Origin: JALZAA01 sp035316025
GTDB taxonomy: Bacteria; Actinomycetota; Acidimicrobiia; IMCC26256; JACDBD01
Length of the DNA stretch: 6,002 nt
Assembly (NCBI GenBank): GCA_035316025.1
Contig: DATFXL010000081.1
Span: 1-6,002 of the forward strand
Direction: 5' to 3'
Below, piece after piece: positions 1-4,484 of the stretch. The translations under genes and the position numbers were made by a program. The stretch's first letter is position 1. Each line of letters starts with the position of its first letter. The notes under the pieces were generated by a model. It did no database searches. It was not told the origin of the DNA and saw only the letters and a program-made list of their open reading frames with translations.

Positions 1-381
1 GTCGGCGAAGTGATGCACCGCGAAGCGGCAGAAGGTCACGTCGAACGAGCCGTCGGGGAACGGCAAGCGGGCGGCGTCGGCACGGGCGAGCGTGACACGG
101 TCCACGGCGCGGTCACGGAGGCGGTGGCGCGCGACCGCCAGCATCTCGGGTGTCAGGTCGACGCCCACGACGCGAGCGACGCGAGGCGCGATCGCCTCGG
201 CCTGGTGCGCGGCGCCGCAAGCCACCTCGAGGACGAGCGCCGGCGACTCGAGCGGCGCCAGGTGACGTGCGACCCACGCCGCGAGGCGGGGATCCGCGAA
301 GAACGAGTCGTCACCCTCGAAGGTCGGCGACTGGCGGCGGAACTCGGTCCGGACGGTGCGATCATGGTCGCTGGACACCAT
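1..381 (-). CDS. Class I SAM-dependent methyltransferase, N-terminal part (runs off left edge)
   Basis: This is a 5'-partial reading frame of 127 residues, open to the window edge. It shows a Rossmann-type SAM-binding core of the UbiE/Methyltransf_11 kind. Motif I is LEVACGA (residues 51-57), where the usual E/DxGxGxG loop is reduced to ExACGA. The acidic residue ending beta-2 is D75 in VVGVDLTPEM. Motif III is ARADAARLPFPDGSFD (99-114), and FCRFAVHHF (117-125) resembles the motif that follows it. These proteins transfer a methyl group from S-adenosylmethionine to a small molecule or lipid; the acceptor specificity lies in the missing C-terminus and cannot be told. The ATG at 381 is chosen because the family usually has a short leader before motif I. 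A GTG at the next codon is also possible. There is no clear Shine-Dalgarno sequence; CAGAAT, one mismatch from TAGAAT, lies 5 bases upstream. The gene is divergent from the secreted-protein gene at 760. Confidence 0.87.
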   Translation of the reverse strand, partial: MVSSDHDRTVRTEFRRQSPTFEGDDSFFADPRLAAWVARHLAPLESPALVLEVACGAAHQAEAIAPRVARVVGVDLTPEMLAVARHRLRDRAVDRVTLARADAARLPFPDGSFDVTFCRFAVHHFAD

Positions 382-415
382 CGCCGATTCTGGCAGCCGC
401 CCCGTCGAGCTTGAC

Positions 416-465
416 GGAAGCGGGAGCCGCCCCGGGGGAAGACATTGGGGGCGACTCCCGCTTCC
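416..465. repeat. 11-bp perfect inverted repeat (long-loop hairpin)
   Basis: GGAAGCGGGAG (416-426) is exactly complementary to CTCCCGCTTCC (455-465), with 28 G-rich bases between. It lies 35 bases upstream of the methyltransferase start. No T-tract follows on either strand, so an ordinary intrinsic terminator is unlikely. It may be an operator pair or a structured 5' leader element; its function is unknown. Confidence 0.6.
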
Positions 466-471
466 TGGGGT

Positions 472-512
472 CCGATTCGGCCAAGTGCTCTCCTGGGATG
501 GGCCTAAATCGG
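472..512. repeat. Imperfect inverted repeat CCGATT..AATCGG
   Basis: CCGATT (472-477) pairs with AATCGG (507-512). After a small internal loop, GGCC (479-482) pairs with GGCC (501-504), closing an 18-base loop. The left arm begins with the odd-centred dyad CCGATTCGG (472-480), which recurs at 681-689. Its role is unknown. Confidence 0.4.
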
Positions 513-633
513 TCGCGCGTAGGGAATCGTGTCGAAGCCCGGTGATCAACGCGCGGGCAGTGAACGGACGATGAACGTTTCCGCAGGTCAGGCCGTCCAC
601 AAGGAGCTGTGGAATGCGTGGGGCACGCCACTG

Positions 634-652
634 GGGCGCGGAATCCGCGCCC
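634..652. repeat. 19-base near-perfect palindrome
   Basis: GGGCGCGGA (634-642) is the exact reverse complement of TCCGCGCCC (644-652), with a single central A. With no loop, this is better suited to binding a dimeric regulator than to forming an RNA hairpin. It lies about 96 bases upstream of the -10 box of the 760 gene. GC-rich DNA forms such palindromes by chance more readily than average DNA, so the functional claim is weak. Confidence 0.4.
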
Positions 653-680
653 GGGGCTCGTCGTCCGCTCCACTCGGGCG

Positions 681-702
681 CCGATTCGGGCCTCAGAATC
701 GG
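681..702. repeat. 7-bp stem hairpin CCGATTC/GAATCGG
   Basis: CCGATTC (681-687) and GAATCGG (696-702) form a perfect 7-bp stem with an 8-base loop. The arms are the same heptamer found at 384-390 and 472-478. It sits about 45 bases upstream of the putative -10 of the 760 gene, so it could be an operator. Confidence 0.42.
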
Positions 703-747
703 GGCCGTGCCGCCCCTGGGCGCACGGGATCGCCACGGACGCGGGGC

Positions 748-753
748 TAGGGT
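748..753 (+). promoter_or_regulatory. Putative -10 box TAGGGT of a leaderless promoter
   Basis: TAGGGT fits the actinobacterial -10 consensus TANNNT and lies six bases before the ATG at 760. Transcription would therefore start at or next to the A of the start codon. No Shine-Dalgarno sequence precedes the ATG, which fits a leaderless message. No recognisable -35 hexamer is present at normal spacing. Confidence 0.5.
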
Positions 754-759
754 GCTCCG

Positions 760-1437
760 ATGCCTTCCCGACGCATGCGTCTGTTGACCCTTGGCGTCCC
801 CGTGGCGGCGTCGCTGGCCCTGGCCGGCCCGGCGGTGGCGGCAGCCGAGGCCAAGGGCGACAAGGCGATCCTCAAGGCGGGCGTCATCACCAAGGCCGAC
901 GTGCCCGCGGAGTGGACCTCCAAGAGGGGCCAGTCCAATGGCGACGCCCTCAAAGGCATCGAGGAGTGCAAGAAGATCAACACCGCCGTGGCCGACGCCA
1001 AGAAGGACAACCGGGCGCGGTCGCGGGAGTTCTCGGATCCGGTGCCCGAGCACGCGACGACGGCCGAGAACGCCGTGTACGCGTTTTCGAACAAGGCCTC
1101 GGCAACCAAGTTCATGCGCACCTACCAGGGGTCGGCCGCGCAGGCTTGCTTCGACAAGCTCGCCACCGAGATCACCAAGGACCGACCGACGGCGGGACCG
1201 CCCTCGGCGGCGCCGATCACCGATCTGCAAGGCGTGGGCAACGAGGCGACCGGCTACGAGATCAGCGCCACCTTCACCCAGGACGGCGGCACGGCCACCC
1301 TGTACGTCGACTTCGTCGTCGTGCGCGTCGGGCGCGCCGCGATGGGCTTCGGATTCACGAACGTCGACGGCCGCATCCCCCAGGGCCCCGACATCGTGAA
1401 CGCGGTCGTGCAACGGGTCTCGGCCACCGAGGCGTGA
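760..1437 (+). CDS. Secreted two-cysteine protein of unknown function
   Basis: This is a 225-residue protein with a classical Sec signal peptide: a basic n-region (MPSRRMR), a hydrophobic stretch at about residues 8-24, and a likely signal peptidase I site after AVA (25-27). No lipobox cysteine is present, so it should be released or held loosely outside the membrane. The mature part (about 197 residues) has two cysteines, C70 and C130, probably forming one disulfide after export. Blocks such as VYAFSNKASATKFMRTY (106-122) and a C-terminal TLYVDFVVVRVGRAAMGF strand pair recall the alternating helix-strand pattern of PknH-type extracellular sensor domains and related actinobacterial secreted proteins. 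This is only a resemblance, not a firm assignment. The ATG is the first start that keeps the signal peptide and lies just after a TAGGGT box. The small basic gene follows 49 bases later, so the two could be co-transcribed. Confidence 0.85.
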   Translation: MPSRRMRLLTLGVPVAASLALAGPAVAAAEAKGDKAILKAGVITKADVPAEWTSKRGQSNGDALKGIEECKKINTAVADAKKDNRARSREFSDPVPEHATTAENAVYAFSNKASATKFMRTYQGSAAQACFDKLATEITKDRPTAGPPSAAPITDLQGVGNEATGYEISATFTQDGGTATLYVDFVVVRVGRAAMGFGFTNVDGRIPQGPDIVNAVVQRVSATEA

Positions 1438-1472
1438 CGACCACCGTTGGCGGGTAGGTACCGCGGAACACC

Positions 1473-1480
1473 GGAGGAGG
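1473..1480 (+). promoter_or_regulatory. Strong ribosome binding site GGAGGAGG for GTG 1487
   Basis: GGAGGAGG is near-ideal anti-16S sequence, six bases before the GTG at 1487. That GTG is in frame with the small basic protein but is followed after four more codons by TAG (1502-1504). The site strongly suggests the gene was built to start at 1487, not at the downstream GTG 1526, which is 45 bases away. Confidence 0.75.
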
Positions 1481-1525
1481 TGTGCCGTGGTCTCGACCAA
1501 GTAGCGGAAGGCCGCGAAGCGCAAC

Positions 1526-1756
1526 GTGCGGAAAGCGATCAGCGCGGCCAAGCGCAAGAAGACGATCGCGCACATGCCCAAGCGGACACGCACGGCCTTG
1601 GGCAAGCGGGCGTCGGCGGTGCGCAAGCGCAACCGGACCGGCGCCGAGTCGCCGAAGACACGGGCCGAGCTCATCAAGATCGCCCGCCGGCGCGGGCTCG
1701 AAGGCCGCTCGAAGATGGGCCGCGACGACTTGGCCCGGGCTCTGGGCGAGAAGTAG
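1526..1756 (+). CDS. Small Lys/Arg-rich protein with SAP-like C-terminal motif; 5' end interrupted by an amber codon
   Basis: The readable frame gives 76 residues, 26 of them Lys or Arg and only 6 acidic. Residues 1-37 are a very basic, probably helical tract. Residues 44-73, with TRAELIKIARRRGLEGRSKM followed by DDLARAL, match the helix-extended SAP-like or Rho-N-like motif found at the end of many small actinobacterial proteins. Such a fold suggests nucleic-acid binding, possibly as a nucleoid-associated protein; the function is inferred. The start is uncertain. The frame continues upstream through a TAG at 1502-1504 to GTG 1487, which has an excellent Shine-Dalgarno sequence. The residues between (RKAAKRN) read like part of the same protein. 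GTG 1526 and ATG 1574 have only weak ribosome-binding sequences. The gene may be a recent pseudogene, make protein by reinitiation, or contain a sequencing error. It is convergent with the peroxidase gene, 7 bases away. Confidence 0.62.
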   Translation: MRKAISAAKRKKTIAHMPKRTRTALGKRASAVRKRNRTGAESPKTRAELIKIARRRGLEGRSKMGRDDLARALGEK

Positions 1757-1763
1757 GACCCTG

Positions 1764-3530
1764 CTACACCACGCCGGGGCTGCCGGGACGACCGGGCGGT
1801 CCGGGCAGGGGCAGGCGGGGCGAGCGCGGTGACGGCGCCGGAAGCGGTGGCGCCGGGTTCGTGGCCGCCGACGGGCGCGAGAGGCGCCGCAGCGCGCTGA
1901 TGGACGGCTGGAAGAGGTACGCGCCGCCGGTCGTGAACACGAAGCGCTGCATCGTGAGATGCACAGGGCTCCCTCCGGGGAGCGTGAACTGCTTCGTGCG
2001 GCTCGACTGCGACAAGATCGGGTCGTGCCCGTCGCCCCGCTCCGGATGGTCGGGCTTGTTGAACCATTGCGAGACCACGAACTCGAACTGACGCTCGAGC
2101 GACGCCTGGTAGCCGAGGAACAGCAGTCCTCGGTCCGCATCGGCGCCGGCGGTTGATCCGGTGGGGGCGCCCTCGCGGAACGACTCGCCGTACGGGATGC
2201 CGCGCCGGAGGAGGCGGTGGGTCTGGGTGTCGGCCTCACCCCCCGTTGGTGTCATCTCGTCCCGTGGATAGGCCTTCCTGATGTGCGCGGCACGGGGGAC
2301 GAGCCTCCCGTCGCCGTCGTCCTTCGCGAACTCGAAGTTGTTGATCCTCGTCGGATCGAGGATCGACGGGTTCTTGCGCGACGGGTCGGCCTTCGTCGGG
2401 TCGAAGTCGTGCGGCACGTCCTCGGTGCGTTCGAGGGGCGCGCCGCTCGGGTAGCGACCGACCAACTTCGCGCCGAGGCGTTCCGTGCTCACACCCTGCT
2501 CGGCGGCGGCGCCGGCGACGAAGCGGCGAAAGCCGGCGACGTCCTGCCGCAGTCGGCGGAACACCAGGTACGAGCCATCGGTCGTCCACGCCGGGCCGGA
2601 TCGCGAGACGGGCCCCGGGTTGCCGTTGGCGCCGTCGTCCGACTTCGGGTCTGGCATCGCGGCCTGGGTCGGGTAGCCGAGCACGAACTCACCCGGCCAG
2701 AGCAGGTCCTGACCGGGCAGGCCCTGCTCGTCGTCGTCCGGGTTCTGGCGGCGCGTGACCCCACGGATGCCGGGCTGCGACACGCCGTCCTTGAAGCCGA
2801 AGTGCTCGTGGCCGGGCTGGTCGGCCCGCGCCCGGCCGGTGTCTTCGAAGACGACACGCACGCCGTGGGCGGCCATCCGCTGTGTGTGCGCGCCGGCGAG
2901 CCGATCGAGGGCCGACGGCGCGTCAGCCGCCAGCAGGAGGAGACCGTGCACGTCGGACGACGCAAACGGCCCGACCCAACGGGCCGGGGCGCTCTCATCG
3001 ACGTCGCCCAGCAGCGGGGCACGCGCCGCCATCCCCTGACGGAAGGCTTCCGGGAACATCGACAGCTCGTTCTCTGAAACGCCGAGCGCGGCGAGCCCGG
3101 GATGCGTGAACGCCACGTTCAGCCACGTCGCCTGGGGCGTGGCCAGCTCGGCGCGCCGCCGAGCCCGGGCGCGGCGGAAAACGTCGTTGAAGGCGAGCAC
3201 CTCCTCGCTGGTCGCGGTCTCGTCGACGATCGTCGCCAACCAGGCGCGAGCGCGATCGACGTCGTCCAGCCGGAAGAACAGCAGTCGCTGGTGATCTTTG
3301 TTGAACCCCGCGAGTACGTTGCCCTGGATCTCGGCCAGGTCGATCTCGGGATCGGCGGTGTCGGCCTCGTTCCCGCCCTCGCCACCGGGGCGGTCACGCT
3401 CGCCCCGGCGATCGTGGGAAGGGTCGTCGACGAGCGGGCGCAACGGGCCCCCGAACGCACCCAGGGCGGCACCCGCGCCCCCGGCCTTCAGCAACGACCG
3501 CCGGCTGACTCGCCGCTCCGTACCCCCCAT
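1764..3530 (-). CDS. Tat-exported DyP-type heme peroxidase
   Basis: This 588-residue dye-decolorizing peroxidase uses hydrogen peroxide to oxidise dyes, phenolics or other substrates through a heme. The N-terminus is a twin-arginine signal, SRRSLLK (residues 9-15), followed by an Ala/Gly-rich h-region (about 16-28), so the folded heme protein is probably exported. A polar linker (35-62) leads to the ferredoxin-like core beginning IDLAEIQGNVLAGF (63-76). Key residues are visible: distal Asp D248 in GFKDGVSQP, the likely proximal heme ligand H416 in RAAHIRK, and a distal Arg candidate at R442/R443 in LRRGIPYG. DRGLLFLGYQASLERQFEFV (466-485) is a further family block. The C-terminus carries an unusual Pro-rich tail (about 558-588) beyond the usual fold end. 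The ATG at 3530 starts the Tat signal directly. No efeU/efeO or encapsulin gene is adjacent. It is downstream of the crotonase gene on the same strand, with a 60-base gap. Confidence 0.95.
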   Translation of the reverse strand: MGGTERRVSRRSLLKAGGAGAALGAFGGPLRPLVDDPSHDRRGERDRPGGEGGNEADTADPEIDLAEIQGNVLAGFNKDHQRLLFFRLDDVDRARAWLATIVDETATSEEVLAFNDVFRRARARRRAELATPQATWLNVAFTHPGLAALGVSENELSMFPEAFRQGMAARAPLLGDVDESAPARWVGPFASSDVHGLLLLAADAPSALDRLAGAHTQRMAAHGVRVVFEDTGRARADQPGHEHFGFKDGVSQPGIRGVTRRQNPDDDEQGLPGQDLLWPGEFVLGYPTQAAMPDPKSDDGANGNPGPVSRSGPAWTTDGSYLVFRRLRQDVAGFRRFVAGAAAEQGVSTERLGAKLVGRYPSGAPLERTEDVPHDFDPTKADPSRKNPSILDPTRINNFEFAKDDGDGRLVPRAAHIRKAYPRDEMTPTGGEADTQTHRLLRRGIPYGESFREGAPTGSTAGADADRGLLFLGYQASLERQFEFVVSQWFNKPDHPERGDGHDPILSQSSRTKQFTLPGGSPVHLTMQRFVFTTGGAYLFQPSISALRRLSRPSAATNPAPPLPAPSPRSPRLPLPGPPGRPGSPGVV

Positions 3531-3536
3531 GAGGGG

Positions 3537-3542
3537 AGCGTA
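3537..3542 (-). promoter_or_regulatory. Putative -10 box TACGCT of a leaderless promoter for the peroxidase
   Basis: On the minus strand TACGCT (TANNNT) lies six bases before the ATG at 3530, with only CCCCTC between. There is no Shine-Dalgarno sequence, so the message would be leaderless. No good -35 hexamer is seen. The peroxidase may therefore have its own promoter in the 60-base gap after the crotonase gene, besides any readthrough from it. Confidence 0.42.
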
Positions 3543-3590
3543 CGGATCGAACCTGAGTTGGGCCTGAACGCCGGTTGTGAATGTGCGCGG

Positions 3591-4394
3591 TCAGTCTCGG
3601 AACACCGGCGCGCGCTTCTCGCGTCGGGCCCGGACCGCTTCCTCGAAGTTCTCGGTCGTCAACCGCACGTACAGCTGCGCGTGCGCCTCGGCGTCCATCT
3701 GCGCGTGCAGGCTGGAGGCATCGAGGCTCGACCACAGCATGCGCTTCGTGCTCTCGACTCCGACACGGCTGAACCCGATGATGCGCTCGGCGAGCTCGAA
3801 GCAGTGCGCGAGAAGCTCGTCGCCGGGCACGGTGCGCGACACGAGCCCGATACGCTCCGCTTCGTCGGCCGGGACGTCACGCCCGGAAAGCATGATCTCG
3901 AACGCGCGGGACGATCCGATCGCGCGCGGAAGCAAGTAGCTGATCCCGAGCTCGGTCGACGTCAGTCCGTTGTTGATGCCGGCGGCGCGGAAGTAGGCGC
4001 TCTCCGACGCCAGCCGGATGTCAGCCGCCACCGCGAGGCAGAAGCCGCCCCCGATCGCGGCGCCGTTCACCGCCGCGATCACGGGCTGGTGCATCCGCCG
4101 CAGGGCGACGATGACGTCGTGGAGGAGCTCCATCGAGCGCTGTGCGATCGACGAGCGGGTGAGTCCGGCGACGTTCGGGATCGCGCCCGGATCCTCGAGG
4201 TCGGCGCCCGAGCAGAAGCCATGGCCGGCGCCGGTGAGGACGACCACGCGCGTGTCGTTGTCGCGGCTGACGTCGTCGAGTGCGTCGCGCAGCGGGATCA
4301 TCACGTCGAAGGCCATCGAGTTCATGCGTTCGGGCCGGTTCAACGTGAGGAGCGCGACGTGGGGCCGGGGCTTGTCGGTGAGCACGAACGGCAT
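3591..4394 (-). CDS. echA12: EchA12-like enoyl-CoA hydratase/isomerase (crotonase) family protein
   Basis: This 267-residue protein has the usual single-domain crotonase length. It likely acts on an acyl-CoA thioester in the cytoplasm, in fatty-acid or sterol side-chain metabolism. Family landmarks are LTLNRPERMNSMAFDVM (16-32), the CoA/oxyanion-hole loop HGFCSGADL (58-66), the second oxyanion loop NGAAIGGGFCLAVAADIRLA (110-129), and AAGINNGLTSTELGISYLLP (137-156). From memory, the sequence closely follows mycobacterial EchA12 over these blocks. Both glutamates of classic hydratase (Glu144 and Glu164 in rat crotonase) are replaced, aligning to C119 and G139. E148 in STELG is a possible alternative acid/base, so true hydratase activity is uncertain. 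ATG 4394 is chosen because it begins the family N-terminus (MPFVLTDKPRPHVALLTL); the frame stays open upstream but that part has no family signature. A KstR-type operator overlaps the start. The peroxidase gene follows 60 bases downstream. Confidence 0.94.
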   Translation of the reverse strand: MPFVLTDKPRPHVALLTLNRPERMNSMAFDVMIPLRDALDDVSRDNDTRVVVLTGAGHGFCSGADLEDPGAIPNVAGLTRSSIAQRSMELLHDVIVALRRMHQPVIAAVNGAAIGGGFCLAVAADIRLASESAYFRAAGINNGLTSTELGISYLLPRAIGSSRAFEIMLSGRDVPADEAERIGLVSRTVPGDELLAHCFELAERIIGFSRVGVESTKRMLWSSLDASSLHAQMDAEAHAQLYVRLTTENFEEAVRARREKRAPVFRD

Positions 4395-4407
4395 GGAACA
4401 TGTTCTA
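4394..4407. promoter_or_regulatory. KstR-like operator TGGAACATGTTCTA
   Basis: The 14 bases match the inverted-repeat consensus TNNAACNNGTTNNA described for KstR, the TetR-family repressor of sterol/lipid catabolism in mycobacteria and relatives. The inner ten bases, GAACATGTTC, are a perfect palindrome. The site covers the putative -10 (TAGAAC, minus strand) and reaches the A of the crotonase start codon, so a bound repressor would block initiation. Fit to consensus is seen directly; regulation by KstR or a relative is inferred, and no regulator gene is in the window. Confidence 0.68.
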
Positions 4408-4430
4408 GTCGGCGGGTTCGTGGTCGTCAC
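4402..4430 (-). promoter_or_regulatory. Putative promoter of the crotonase gene, GTGACG-17-TAGAAC
   Basis: On the minus strand GTGACG (4430-4425, two mismatches from TTGACA) is followed after exactly 17 bases by TAGAAC (4407-4402, one mismatch from TANNNT). The ATG at 4394 lies seven bases further on with no Shine-Dalgarno sequence, so the transcript would be leaderless. The -10 is inside the KstR-like palindrome. Confidence 0.5.
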
Positions 4431-4447
4431 AGGCTCCGGTCGTGACG
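4425..4447. repeat. Short inverted repeat CGTCAC/GTGACG in the divergent promoter region
   Basis: CGTCAC (4425-4430) and GTGACG (4442-4447) are exact reverse complements separated by 11 bases. The left arm coincides with the proposed -35 of the crotonase promoter. The repeat may be a second operator or chance; six-base arms are weak evidence. Confidence 0.28.
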
Positions 4448-4470
4448 GCGCCGCCGGCCCTGGACGCGGA

Positions 4471-4476
4471 TAGCTT
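4471..4476 (+). promoter_or_regulatory. Putative -10 box TAGCTT of a leaderless promoter
   Basis: TAGCTT (TANNNT) ends eight bases before the ATG at 4485, putting the transcription start at or within two bases of the start codon. No Shine-Dalgarno sequence is present. No -35 hexamer is recognisable at 16-18 bases upstream. The box is divergent from the crotonase promoter, whose -10 is about 65 bases away. Confidence 0.45.
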
Positions 4477-4484
4477 CGGCGCGG

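Larger units (their letters stand above)
382..759. other. 378-base intergenic region between divergent genes, rich in inverted repeats
   Basis: No convincing gene lies here; the open frames have no family signature and overlap the flanking starts. The stretch contains at least four inverted repeats (416-465, 472-512, 634-652, 681-702) and four exact copies of CCGATTC or its complement GAATCGG (384-390, 472-478, 681-687, 696-702). Its right end carries the probable promoter of the 760 gene. The gap is long compared with the other gaps in the window (7 to 90 bases), so it probably holds regulatory sequence or a structured RNA. No tRNA or known riboswitch was recognised. Confidence 0.6.

Noticed and set aside
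362..736. 124-codon minus-strand ORF in the first intergenic region
   Set aside because: It has no domain, an Arg/Pro/Ser-rich random composition, and its end overlaps the methyltransferase start in another frame.
614..787. 57-codon ORF (ATG 614) preceded by AAGGAG at 601-606 with 7-base spacing
   Set aside because: The Shine-Dalgarno spacing is good, but the product (Arg/Gly/Pro-rich, no domain) looks like a random GC-rich frame. It overlaps the -10 box and first 28 bases of the 760 gene. A leader peptide cannot be excluded but is not supported.
609..1457. 282-codon plus-strand ORF overlapping the secreted-protein gene
   Set aside because: It is out of frame with the signal-peptide protein, and its product is low-complexity Gly/Arg-rich without motifs.
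1355..2239. 294-codon minus-strand ORF
   Set aside because: An Arg/Ser/Pro-rich frame-shifted shadow of the peroxidase C-terminus that also runs antisense into the small basic gene and the end of the secreted-protein gene.
2217..3077. 286-codon plus-strand ORF
   Set aside because: Antisense to the DyP core domain; no recognisable motif.
3562..3580. AACGCCGGTT before the peroxidase as a second KstR site
   Set aside because: The AAC and GTT half-sites are four bases apart instead of two and the outer T/A positions do not fit, so it does not match the consensus.
3102..4445. 447-codon plus-strand ORF
   Set aside because: It lies antisense across the peroxidase N-terminus and the whole crotonase gene, both with unmistakable family motifs on the minus strand. 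Long antisense frames are usual in such GC-rich DNA.
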